From JALQXV01 sp051005235 (GTDB taxonomy: Bacteria; Patescibacteriota; Saccharimonadia; Saccharimonadales; 2-12-FULL-41-12): a stretch of DNA of 64,000 nucleotides. A model generated the notes under the pieces. That model ran no database searches. It was not told where the DNA came from and worked only from the letters and a program-made list of their open reading frames with translations. Of this stretch, positions 33,655 to 41,370 are shown piece after piece. The DNA lies in contig JBPCJO010000040.1 of NCBI GenBank assembly GCA_051005235.1, positions 1 to 64,000 on the forward strand. The letters are read 5' to 3'. A program made the translations under genes and the position numbers. How positions within the stretch are numbered: position 1 is the stretch's first letter; the number at the start of each line of letters is the position of its first letter.

Positions 33655-34326
33655 ATGCAAACACGCCTAAATAAATTTTTGGCTCAACATACTGACGTAT
33701 CACGGCGAGGCGCTGATGATTTAATCGCTGCCGGCAGGGTAGATGTAAACGCTCAGGCAGCCACAGCCGGCCAAATGGTCAGCCCAGACGACGTAGTCAC
33801 TGTCGACGGTAAAGCTGTTATTGCATCTCATACTCAAGAGTTGACAACGGTTATGCTACATAAACCAGTTGGCTATGTCTGCAGCCGGAACGGGCAGGGT
33901 AGCCAGACAATTTACGAATTGCTGCCTCTTGAGCTGCAGCATCTTAATTCGGTCGGCCGGTTAGACAAAAATTCATCCGGCGTACTGCTGCTAACCAATG
34001 ACGGGCAGCTAGCCAATGAATTGACACACCCGCGCTATCAAAAAGTAAAAGTCTATGAGGTTTCCCTCGATAAGCCACTCCAACCTTTGCATCAACAGAT
34101 GATCACCGATTACGGCATTACACTTGAGGACGGACTCAGCAAATTCCAGTTAGAGAAACAAGACGACACGGCCAAAACGCTCGTTGTTACGCTTCGCGAG
34201 GGACGTAACCGACAGATTAGGCGCACCTTTGAGGTGCTCGGGTATACGGTCACTCGTTTGCACCGGACTAGCTTTGGCCCGTATCAGTTAAAAGAGTTAG
34301 CAGTGGGCAAGTTAGTATTATTATAG
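33655..34326 (+). CDS. pseudouridine synthase, RsuA/RluB/RluE family
   Basis: The 223-residue enzyme has an N-terminal S4 RNA-binding domain (TRLNKFLAQHTDVSRRGADDLIAAGRV) and a TruA-like catalytic domain. The catalytic Asp lies in SVGRLDKNSSGVLLLTNDG and the C-terminal motif is LREGRNRQIRR. It modifies rRNA; whether the target is 16S (RsuA-like) or 23S (RluB-like) is not clear from sequence. It lies downstream of the regulator gene and may be cotranscribed with it. Length and motifs are complete. Confidence 0.93.
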   Translation: MQTRLNKFLAQHTDVSRRGADDLIAAGRVDVNAQAATAGQMVSPDDVVTVDGKAVIASHTQELTTVMLHKPVGYVCSRNGQGSQTIYELLPLELQHLNSVGRLDKNSSGVLLLTNDGQLANELTHPRYQKVKVYEVSLDKPLQPLHQQMITDYGITLEDGLSKFQLEKQDDTAKTLVVTLREGRNRQIRRTFEVLGYTVTRLHRTSFGPYQLKELAVGKLVLL

Positions 34327-34342
34327 CACCAAATAATCTATA

Positions 34343-34371
34343 TTGTCAATACGCTCAAACAGAGGTATAAT
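34343..34371 (+). promoter_or_regulatory. promoter of der
   Basis: TTGTCA (34343-34348), a 17-bp spacer and a consensus TATAAT (34366-34371) are followed by seven bases and the ATG at 34379. It is the clearest of the predicted leaderless promoters. Confidence 0.8.
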
Positions 34372-34378
34372 AGGTGTA

Positions 34379-35749
34379 ATGAATAAACGCTCAGCAGCAC
34401 CGATCGTCGCGATAGTGGGCCGTGCCAACGTTGGCAAGTCCAGCTTCTTCAACGCGGTCCTCGAACGTCGCGAAGCCATTATTGCCGACGAGCCGGGCAC
34501 CACCCGCGACAGTATTATGGCCCGTGCCCAGATCGAAACCAGTAAAGGCCGCCAAGATTTTTGGCTAGTCGATACCGCTGGCATCAAAGATGCGGCCGAC
34601 GACTTTGAGCTGACTATCCAAGACCAGATCTTGCAAGCCGCCGACAGCGCCGACGTCATTATTGTCATGGTCGAAGCCCACGTTGGCATTAGCGAAGAAG
34701 ACCGCCGTGTCGCAAAAATGGCACTCAAAACCCGCAAACCGGTCATTTTAATCGGCAACAAAGCCGACAAAGCCCGTGGTCAAAAACTCGACCATTTGCA
34801 GAAACTCGGTGTTAAAGCAATTTTTACTACCAGTGTCACCCAGTCGAATGGTATCGTTGACGTTCTCGAGCACCTGGCAGAAATTTTGCCGAAAGCCACC
34901 ATCGACGTTGACGACGACCGGATCCGCATCGCTTTGCTGGGACGCCCCAACGTCGGTAAATCGGCTTTGTTTAACGCCCTCAGCCAAAAACAGCAAGCCA
35001 TTGTGGCAGACCGGGCTGGAACCACCCGCGATATTAACCGCACCATCGTTCGCTACAACGGCCGCGAGATCGAGCTGCTCGACACCGCTGGTATTCGCCG
35101 CAGCGGCAAGGTCGAAAAAGGAGTAGAGAAGTTTAGCGTCCTCCGTTCACTGGCCGCCATTGAGCAATCCGATATTTGCTTACTGCTTATGGACGTCAAC
35201 GAGCTCAACGTCCAGTTAGACCAAAAGATCGCCGGCATCATCAAAGAGGCAGGCAAGGGCCTCGTGCTGGTAATCAGCAAATGGGATAGCCTCGAAGACA
35301 AAGATGCCTACACCCGCGACGCTTTAGCACCCCAAATCGCGCACCACTACGCGTTCGTACCGTGGGCCCCACTGATCCTCACCAGCAGCGTCACCGGCCA
35401 AAACGTCACCAAGATCTACGACCTTGCCCTAGAAATCATGGAACAACGCGCCAAACGCATTAAAACCACCGAGATCAACCGCTGGCTCCGCCGGGTCACC
35501 GACCGCCACCCGCCCGCTGGCCTCAAGAATCGTAATCCAAAACTCAACTATATCGTCCAAGAAGACGACAACCCAATCCCCAGTTTTAAGGTGTTCGGCT
35601 CACACACCAAGTTCTTGCACTGGAGCTACAAACGCCACATGGACCGCCAAGTCCGCGAAGAGTTCGGCTACAGCGGCACCCCCGTACAGTTCTGGTTCAT
35701 CGAAAAGCACGTCACCCACAAACATGGCCACAGTCCAACAAAAGACTGA
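34379..35749 (+). CDS. der: ribosome biogenesis GTPase Der (EngA)
   Basis: Der is the tandem-GTPase needed for 50S subunit maturation. Both G domains are intact: first GRANVGKSSFFN, DTAGI and NKAD; second GRPNVGKSALFN, DTAGI and a SKWD motif. A C-terminal KH-like domain follows (TEINRWLRRVTDRHPPAGL). The start is ATG 34379, not the longer upstream frame, because the promoter lies immediately before it. The gene ends in TGA, showing that UGA is a stop codon in this organism. It is monocistronic, with a palindrome downstream as likely terminator. Confidence 0.97.
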   Translation: MNKRSAAPIVAIVGRANVGKSSFFNAVLERREAIIADEPGTTRDSIMARAQIETSKGRQDFWLVDTAGIKDAADDFELTIQDQILQAADSADVIIVMVEAHVGISEEDRRVAKMALKTRKPVILIGNKADKARGQKLDHLQKLGVKAIFTTSVTQSNGIVDVLEHLAEILPKATIDVDDDRIRIALLGRPNVGKSALFNALSQKQQAIVADRAGTTRDINRTIVRYNGREIELLDTAGIRRSGKVEKGVEKFSVLRSLAAIEQSDICLLLMDVNELNVQLDQKIAGIIKEAGKGLVLVISKWDSLEDKDAYTRDALAPQIAHHYAFVPWAPLILTSSVTGQNVTKIYDLALEIMEQRAKRIKTTEINRWLRRVTDRHPPAGLKNRNPKLNYIVQEDDNPIPSFKVFGSHTKFLHWSYKRHMDRQVREEFGYSGTPVQFWFIEKHVTHKHGHSPTKD

Positions 35750-35764
35750 CGCACTTGTTTTTAG

Positions 35765-35813
35765 CTACTATACCTCGGTTTCATTATATTTTAATGAACT
35801 CTAGGTATAGTAG
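35765..35813. repeat. palindrome family 1 copy after der
   Basis: CTACTATACCT (35765-35775) pairs with AGGTATAGTAG (35803-35813); the inner part (CGGTTTCATTA versus TAATGAACTCT) is partly decayed. It sits between der and the pth promoter and could terminate der. Confidence 0.7.
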
Positions 35814-35838
35814 ATAGGGGGTAGGGAGGTCTCATGAT

Positions 35839-35867
35839 TTGTCAGAACAAACTGACTAGGTGATACT
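35839..35867 (+). promoter_or_regulatory. promoter of pth
   Basis: TTGTCA (35839-35844), a 17-bp spacer and GATACT (35862-35867) are followed by eight bases and ATG 35876. It has the same geometry as the der and DUF3048 promoters. Confidence 0.68.
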
Positions 35868-35875
35868 AGATACCT

Positions 35876-36517
35876 ATGAGCCTATTCGCCAAACGACCGA
35901 TCCTTGATTCAAACGCGCCGCTATATTCACTGGGCCTCAGTGCAACGGTAATTATCGTCGGACTCGGCAACCCGGGTAAAGAGTACGCTGGTACCCGCCA
36001 TAATATCGGTTTTGACGTGATCGATAACTTTGCTAAAAAGCAGGGTTTTGACCCTTGGCTGATTAAAAAAGACATGCACTGCATGCAGGCCAGCCACACG
36101 CTTGGCACGACCCGGGTTATTTTATGTAAACCGACAACTTTTATGAATGAAAGCGGCCGGGCAGTACAGTCTATGCAACATTTTTATAAGATCGACAACA
36201 GTAAGACCCTTATAGTCTACGACGAGCTGGATATTGACTTTGGACAAATCCGAACCCGCGTCGGCGGCAGTAGCGCTGGCCATAACGGTGTTAAATCGGT
36301 AACTAGCGCCTGCGGCGAAGACTACGCCCGCGTCCGGATTGGCATTGGCCCAAAAAAGCCGGCAGTCATGGACAGCGCCGACTTTGTTCTAGCAAAATTT
36401 AGCAAAACCCAATTAGAAGACATGCCAGCACTCAAACAAGAAGCCAACGCCATAATCAGCGAATACGCCCACGGAGCAGGCCAGCTGCTCGCAGAGACGC
36501 GCTCGTTTATTATTTAG
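35876..36517 (+). CDS. pth: peptidyl-tRNA hydrolase
   Basis: Pth recycles peptidyl-tRNA released from stalled ribosomes. The 213-residue protein carries IIVGLGNPGKEYAGTRHNIGF with the catalytic His, KPTTFMNESG with the conserved Asn, and YDELDIDFGQIRTRVGGSSAGHNG with the catalytic Asp. It has about 25 extra N-terminal residues (MSLFAKRPILDSNAPLYSLG) compared with typical Pth. The promoter directly before ATG 35876 supports this long form. The last eight bases overlap the end of the convergent small gene. Confidence 0.95.
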   Translation: MSLFAKRPILDSNAPLYSLGLSATVIIVGLGNPGKEYAGTRHNIGFDVIDNFAKKQGFDPWLIKKDMHCMQASHTLGTTRVILCKPTTFMNESGRAVQSMQHFYKIDNSKTLIVYDELDIDFGQIRTRVGGSSAGHNGVKSVTSACGEDYARVRIGIGPKKPAVMDSADFVLAKFSKTQLEDMPALKQEANAIISEYAHGAGQLLAETRSFII

Positions 36518-36839
36518 ACTCGCCCTCGCCTGATTCCATCCATTCATCAAGGTCGCGAGATAATTGCCGAACCGCTTCATCTTCGTGGTAAGCTCCTCGA
36601 AAAGTCGCCAAAATGTCGTCTCGTCGTTTTTGCTGGGTCCACAATGAAAACACGTCAGCCATGTCATCGCGTCTCCGCTCGCCAAAGTCTGCGCTGCGCT
36701 GAATTATATCGCTGCGGCCATGCCGTACGGCGTTCTCCATGGCAAGCAAGCCCATCTCGTCTAGCGCCAACGGGTTTTCCACCTGCATGTCTCTTTCCTC
36801 TTGCGGTGATAAGTGTGCCATACCGTTTTTAAATTCCAT
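36510..36839 (-). CDS. hypothetical protein, about 109 aa
   Basis: The product (MEFKNGMAHLSPQEERDMQ onward) is a soluble, highly charged helical protein with no recognised domain. AAGGAG lies upstream of ATG 36839 with a rather long spacing, and TATAAT lies six bases before it, so either mode of initiation is possible. The gene follows the next small gene closely (eight bases) in the same direction. It overlaps the 3' end of pth by eight bases in convergent orientation. The family is not recognised. Confidence 0.6.
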   Translation of the reverse strand: MEFKNGMAHLSPQEERDMQVENPLALDEMGLLAMENAVRHGRSDIIQRSADFGERRRDDMADVFSLWTQQKRRDDILATFRGAYHEDEAVRQLSRDLDEWMESGEGESK

Positions 36840-36846
36840 GCTCGTA

Positions 36847-37155
36847 TTATACTCCTTGCTCGGGTTTATTTTGAAGTAGCTCTGTGGCACTCGAGTCAAA
36901 CATATGGTTAGACATATTTTCTAGAATCGACAACCGGTAGCGTGCCTGATAAATCGAATGGGATAGCATGGCACGATGGATTGCGCCCATCTCGCCACTA
37001 AGGTTAGCCGTTGCCTGCTTATACAAATACAGCTCCTTAGCAACTTTGTCGGTCTGTCGCGCGACTTCAAATGAGTTCAGCGGAATCTGAGCCGGATAAC
37101 CAGTTTCGGCTTGTTCTTTGTTGCTCAACAGAGCGTGGTCTTTTTCAAAATTCAT
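36847..37155 (-). CDS. hypothetical protein, about 102 aa
   Basis: The product begins MNFEKDHALLSNKEQAETGYP and is soluble and helical (VAKELYLYKQATANLSGEMG, SIYQARYRLSILENMSNHMF). No family is recognised. The ATG at 37155 is preferred over an in-frame TTG upstream. It is the first of two small genes on the minus strand, starting next to a long inverted repeat and a structured non-coding region. The pair could encode interacting proteins, but nothing in the sequence shows a function. Confidence 0.6.
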   Translation of the reverse strand: MNFEKDHALLSNKEQAETGYPAQIPLNSFEVARQTDKVAKELYLYKQATANLSGEMGAIHRAMLSHSIYQARYRLSILENMSNHMFDSSATELLQNKPEQGV

Positions 37156-37170
37156 AATTATATACCTATT

Positions 37171-37245
37171 CAAGTGGTTGCAAAACTCCCTTCACCAGCG
37201 AAAGCTAGGCTAGATTATAGCTGAAGGAAGTTTTGCAACCACTTG
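37171..37245. repeat. long inverted repeat
   Basis: The arms CAAGTGGTTGCAAAACT...TTCA (37171-37194) and its partner (37222-37245) match at 23 of 24 positions, with a 27-base loop. It lies between the starts of the small minus-strand genes and the structured region, so a simple terminator role for the minus genes is unlikely. Confidence 0.72.
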
Positions 37246-37259
37246 TATTATAAACTAAA

Positions 37260-37610
37260 CGAGCCTCCAGAGGGGGTGGGCACCGCTGGAGACTCGATTT
37301 AGAGGATAGCCGAAGCTATCCCCACCACCCTTCAACCCACCCTTGCGAAGCGTCGTTACCGGCAACAATGGCCTCGGTACGCGCCTCCCGGCCTGGTTAA
37401 CCCAGGGGCGAGAATACGTAAATATTCGCATTGAATAGGGTACGATCTTATCCTGTAAGCGAACTTATAGGTAAGACGGTAGTTAAAGGGATTAGTTTGT
37501 TTTAGAGCTCCTCATTTAACAAAAAGTTAATAAGGAAACGCTTTACTAGATGCGGAGGGTAACAACATCCAGTTACGCCGGAGACAAGCTCACTCTCTAA
37601 AACAATCTAA
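37260..37610 (+). ncRNA. unidentified structured non-coding RNA region (strand uncertain)
   Basis: This 350-base gene-free stretch is dense in possible helices. CGAGCCTCCAG/CTGGAGACTCG lies at 37260-37296 and GGATAGC-CGAA-GCTATCC at 37305-37322. CCTGG/CCCAGG flanks TTAA near 37395, and a terminal stem TTAGTTTGTTTTAGAG with CTCTAAAACAATCTAA (37492-37507, 37595-37610, 15 of 16) closes a 120-base domain. I tested it by eye for RNase P RNA, tmRNA, SRP RNA, 5S rRNA and T-box motifs and found none convincing. It may be a diverged known RNA or a new one. Confidence 0.45.
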
Positions 37611-37727
37611 CATTGGGGTATGGAAGGTACTAAAACTCAACAACCATTAAGATTAACTGAGCTTACAAATTGCTATTTTAGCAAACTTATTCTCTCATGT
37701 CAATACTTATTCACTAATTTGTAATTT

Positions 37728-38597
37728 ATGCAAGAATCAAACATTATAACCATTAGCAATTCTGACCCCTTATTTCCAAGTGATTTTAATCGCGTTTTAC
37801 CAAAAATCACAAAGGTATACGCAATTGGCAACACCGACCTGCTAGCACAGGGTCGCTGCTTAAGCATTGTAGGCTCCCGGCGGCCCACCAATTACGGCCA
37901 AGAGACCACCGCAGAGTTTGCTCAAGCGGCCGCCAGGGCGGGTTTTACCATTGTAAGTGGATTAGCCTTTGGCATAGACAGTATCGCCCATCAAGCCGCA
38001 CTTGATTGTGGTGGTAAAACAATCGCCATACTGCCTACCGGGCTTCAAAACATCTATCCCGTTAGCCATGCATATATAGCTAAACAAATCGTCGCAACGG
38101 GAGGGCTACTCTTGAGCGAGTATGCAAACGGCGCACCTCCAATGAAACATTATTTTATTAGAAGAAACCGCCTAATCGCCGCACTTTCCGATACTTTATT
38201 AGTCACCGAGGGAGGGAAGAATAGCGGCAGCAAACACACTGCCGACTTTGCGATCGACCTTGGTAAAGACATCTGCGTTATCCCGGGCCACATAACTAGC
38301 CCTTTAAGCGTAGTGCCGAACAATTTACTTAAAGAGGGCGCCCATCCGATGATTACACCTAGTGATTTACTTACTATACTTGGAGTTCATGAAAATTTAA
38401 TGAAACGCAGGTATAGTGCCAAAAACAAGTACGAACAGCTCATTCTTAACCTATTGAGAACCGAAAATTTATCTGTCGAAGCCATGTTACAAGCATCTCA
38501 ACTGGAGGTTTCCACTTTTAACGTCCATCTGACGATGCTAGAGATTAAGGGTGTCATTGAGCAAACGGCGAGCAAAAGCTGGCGGCTTGCAAAATGA
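37728..38597 (+). CDS. dprA: DNA processing protein DprA
   Basis: DprA loads RecA onto incoming single-stranded DNA during natural transformation. The 289-residue protein has the Rossmann-like core: SIVGSRRPTNYG, SGLAFGIDSIAHQAAL, IAILPTGLQNIYP and IRRNRLIAALSDTLLVTEGG. A C-terminal winged-helix region follows (EQLILNLLRTENLSVEAML). The stretch between core and winged helix is encoded by a palindrome family 1 copy (38373-38418) that adds LGVHENLMKRRYS in frame. A TAATTT lies seven bases before the ATG. Its presence suggests DNA uptake competence. Confidence 0.93.
   Translation: MQESNIITISNSDPLFPSDFNRVLPKITKVYAIGNTDLLAQGRCLSIVGSRRPTNYGQETTAEFAQAAARAGFTIVSGLAFGIDSIAHQAALDCGGKTIAILPTGLQNIYPVSHAYIAKQIVATGGLLLSEYANGAPPMKHYFIRRNRLIAALSDTLLVTEGGKNSGSKHTADFAIDLGKDICVIPGHITSPLSVVPNNLLKEGAHPMITPSDLLTILGVHENLMKRRYSAKNKYEQLILNLLRTENLSVEAMLQASQLEVSTFNVHLTMLEIKGVIEQTASKSWRLAK
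38373..38418. repeat. palindrome family 1 copy inside dprA
   Basis: ACTATACTTGGAGTTCAT...ATGAAACGCAGGTATAGT shares the family arms and is still largely self-complementary. It lies wholly within the dprA reading frame, in the linker before the winged helix, and keeps the frame open. Confidence 0.75.
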
Positions 38598-38667
38598 AAA
38601 TAAAGCGGTTAGTCTACCAAGTCGTACTAAGTAAAGATATATTAAGCGTTAACACTATGGATCTATT

Positions 38668-40959
38668 TTGTCGAAGAATCTTGTAATAGTAGAAAGCCCC
38701 GCCAAAGCCAAGACGATTGAAAAATATCTTGGCAAGGATTTTACGGTCAAAAGTAGCTTTGGCCATATTCGTGATTTGCCAAAAAAGGGAATCGCGATTG
38801 ATAAAGAGAATAACTTCGAACCGACTTACGAAATTTCTGCCGATAAAAAGAAGGTCGTCAGCGAACTTAAGAAGGCTGCCAAGGCTGCCGACGAAGTCTG
38901 GCTGGCAAGTGATGAAGACCGCGAAGGGGAGGCGATTGCCTGGCATTTATGCCATGCGCTCGGCCTCAAACCCGAAAAAACCAAACGAATTGTGTTTCAT
39001 GAGATTACTAAATCTGCAATTGAGGCAGCCGTAAAATCGCCCCGTACCGTCGATATTAACCTAGTTGATGCTCAGCAAGCCCGCCGCGTCCTTGATCGCT
39101 TGGTAGGTTACGAACTGAGCCCCGTCCTCTGGAAAAAGGTCCAGAGCGGCTTAAGCGCCGGCCGTGTCCAGTCAGTCGCCGTCCGCCTGATTGTCGAACG
39201 GGAGCGCGAAATTAATGACTTTAGCTTAAACTCACAGTTTAAAGTCAGCGCTCACTTTATCGTTGACGGCCAAACACTCAAGGCTGATCTACCAAAGTCG
39301 CTACCCGACGAAGAAGCGGTCGAAGCCTTTTTAAACGGCATTATTGGCAGCAATTATACGGTAGAGTCACTGACTACCAAGCCCGGTACGCGCAGCCCCA
39401 GCCCACCCTTTATAACCAGTAGCTTGCAGCAAGAGGCCGCCTCTAAGCTTGGCTATAGCGTTAAGCAGACTATGACGCTAGCCCAGCGGCTGTACGAGAA
39501 CGGTTACATTACCTACATGCGTACCGACAGTGTCAATTTGTCGCAGTTTTCACTAGAAGCAGCTAAATCACAGATTATGAGCCAATACGGTGCACAATAT
39601 CATCAGTTACGAACCTATAAGACGAAGAGCGCCAGTGCTCAAGAGGCTCACGAGGCTATCCGACCGTCTGACTTTGGTAAAATGAGTCTTGGTAACGACG
39701 AACAGCAAAAGAAGCTCTACGGGCTTATCTGGCGCCGTGCAATGGCTAGCCAGATGGCAAGCGCCAAGCTTGAGCGCAGCGAAATCACCATTGATATCAG
39801 CGGGCGTAAAGAAAAACTTGTCGCCAAAGGCGAGATCTTGTCGTTTGACGGCTACCTTAAAGTTTACGGCGGTGGTAAAGACGACACAATTCTTCCTAAA
39901 GTCACAGAAGGTGACGCGCTCCAGCTCGACTATATCCATGCCCTCGAGTCATTTGATAGGCCGCCAGCCCGATATTCTGAGGCATCATTAGTCCGTAAAC
40001 TCGAAGAACTTGGCATTGGCCGCCCGAGCACCTACGCACCGACCATTTCAACGATTCAAACCCGTAATTACGTCGAGAAGCGCGACGCCGAAGGCACCGA
40101 ACGCAACTTGCGCAATGTACGCCTGCAAAACAATGCCATTACACACGAAATTACCACCGAAGTAACGGGGGTAGAACGCAACAAACTTATTCCCACCCAC
40201 CTGGCCGATATGGCCACCGACTTTTTAACCAAGCACTTCGCGCCGATCGTCGACTACGAATTTACCGCCCTCGCCGAAGCCGACTTCGACAAAATCGCCG
40301 AAGGCAAGATCAAATGGCAAGCCAAAATCAGCGATTTTTACAAAGATTTTAAGCCGTTAATAGATAAATCGGCCGACGTTAGCCGGGTAGAGACGTCGCA
40401 AGCCCGTGCCCTCGGCACCGACCCCAAATCCGGCAAGCCGGTGGTCGCCCGATATGGCCGCTTTGGCCCAATGCTCCAAAAGGGCGAGACCGAAGACACC
40501 GACAAGCCAGCCTTCGCACCGCTACCAGAGGGAACTACCCTTATGACTGTTACATTCGAGCAAGCTCTCGAGATGTTCAAACTCCCGCGCACCGTCGGCA
40601 CCACCCCCGAAGGCGAAGAAATCAAAGCCAATATTGGCCGTTTTGGTCCCTATATCCAGGTAGGCAAGCTCTACGTATCGATTAAGCCGCTCGATCCGCT
40701 AACGATATCCGAAGAAGAAGCCCGCGCGCTGTACGCCGAAAAGCTTGTCAAAGAAGCTGATAAATATATTCAACAGTTCAAAGGTGGCGTTAATATCATC
40801 AATGGCCCATACGGCCCCTACATCACCGACGGCAAGAAGAACGCTCGTATCGCTAAAACAACTGATCCTGCCACCATTACCGAAGCCGATGCCAAAGAGA
40901 TGCTCGACAAAGCTCCGGTCCGCAAAAAACGGGCTTTTAAACGCAAAACCAAGTCTTAG
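38668..40959 (+). CDS. topA: DNA topoisomerase I
   Basis: TopA relaxes negative supercoils. The 763-residue type IA enzyme has the TOPRIM motifs LVIVESPAKAKTIEKYLG and DEDREGEAIAWHL, the catalytic Tyr in GYITYMRTDSVNLS and IGRPSTYAPTISTIQ. It ends with three glycine-rich C-terminal repeats (ARYGRFGPMLQKG, GRFGPYIQVGKLYVS, NGPYGPYITDGKKNAR) in place of zinc ribbons. The start is a TTG at 38668; no other start fits the family N-terminus and no clear ribosome binding site is present. A palindrome 50 bases downstream probably terminates transcription. Confidence 0.96.
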   Translation: MSKNLVIVESPAKAKTIEKYLGKDFTVKSSFGHIRDLPKKGIAIDKENNFEPTYEISADKKKVVSELKKAAKAADEVWLASDEDREGEAIAWHLCHALGLKPEKTKRIVFHEITKSAIEAAVKSPRTVDINLVDAQQARRVLDRLVGYELSPVLWKKVQSGLSAGRVQSVAVRLIVEREREINDFSLNSQFKVSAHFIVDGQTLKADLPKSLPDEEAVEAFLNGIIGSNYTVESLTTKPGTRSPSPPFITSSLQQEAASKLGYSVKQTMTLAQRLYENGYITYMRTDSVNLSQFSLEAAKSQIMSQYGAQYHQLRTYKTKSASAQEAHEAIRPSDFGKMSLGNDEQQKKLYGLIWRRAMASQMASAKLERSEITIDISGRKEKLVAKGEILSFDGYLKVYGGGKDDTILPKVTEGDALQLDYIHALESFDRPPARYSEASLVRKLEELGIGRPSTYAPTISTIQTRNYVEKRDAEGTERNLRNVRLQNNAITHEITTEVTGVERNKLIPTHLADMATDFLTKHFAPIVDYEFTALAEADFDKIAEGKIKWQAKISDFYKDFKPLIDKSADVSRVETSQARALGTDPKSGKPVVARYGRFGPMLQKGETEDTDKPAFAPLPEGTTLMTVTFEQALEMFKLPRTVGTTPEGEEIKANIGRFGPYIQVGKLYVSIKPLDPLTISEEEARALYAEKLVKEADKYIQQFKGGVNIINGPYGPYITDGKKNARIAKTTDPATITEADAKEMLDKAPVRKKRAFKRKTKS

Positions 40960-41009
40960 AAGCATTAAGCGCATACTGGTCTTAAAGCAACATCAACGAC
41001 GCTGTATCG

Positions 41010-41062
41010 CACTACTATACCTGCGTTTCATTAAATTTTAATGAAACGCAGGTATAGTAGTG
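41010..41062. repeat. palindrome family 1 copy, most complete
   Basis: Arms of 26 bases (CACTACTATACCTGCGTTTC...) are perfectly complementary around a single central base. It is the best-preserved member and serves as family reference. It lies 50 bases after the topA stop and could act as a terminator. Confidence 0.82.
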
Positions 41063-41278
41063 ATTACTCTTTGTAGTAAACTGCTTCACCCCTGTTAATG
41101 TATTCTCTAGCATGAACTTTATTATTCCGGTGTACTTGTTTTATAATTATGCTAATGCATATATTGGATTTGTATTTTATTTCGTGGTACTATTAGTTCA
41201 CAAATGTATGATATTCTGTTGTCATAGCTGATATTTGGAGGGTGAACCAGCAAACACAAACTTAAAAACAACACATAG

Positions 41279-41307
41279 TTGACTTTAAAAAACTAAAGTG
41301 ATATAAT
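41279..41307 (+). promoter_or_regulatory. promoter of the sigma-region-4/HARE gene
   Basis: TTGACT (41279-41284), a 17-bp spacer and TATAAT (41302-41307) preceded by TG-A form a near-consensus, extended promoter. The gene starts 63 bases downstream behind an AGGAG site, so this message has a leader. Confidence 0.75.
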
Positions 41308-41370
41308 TACACTTAAGGTTACACCACTTATATTACTGACACTTAAGATTAACAGGAGCGTGACAACAAG

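Noticed and set aside
37499..37509. GTTTTAGAGCT, identical to the start of a well-known Cas9 CRISPR repeat
   Set aside because: It occurs once, with no spacer array and no cas genes. Its partner CTCTAAAAC 90 bases away simply forms the stem of the structured region.
37260..37610. RNase P RNA, tmRNA, SRP RNA, 5S rRNA or T-box as identity of the structured region
   Set aside because: The GAGGAAAGTCC/ACAGAA pair of RNase P, the CCA-ending tRNA-like part and tag of tmRNA, the SRP tetraloop motif and the T-box AGGGTGGNACCGCG were not found on either strand.
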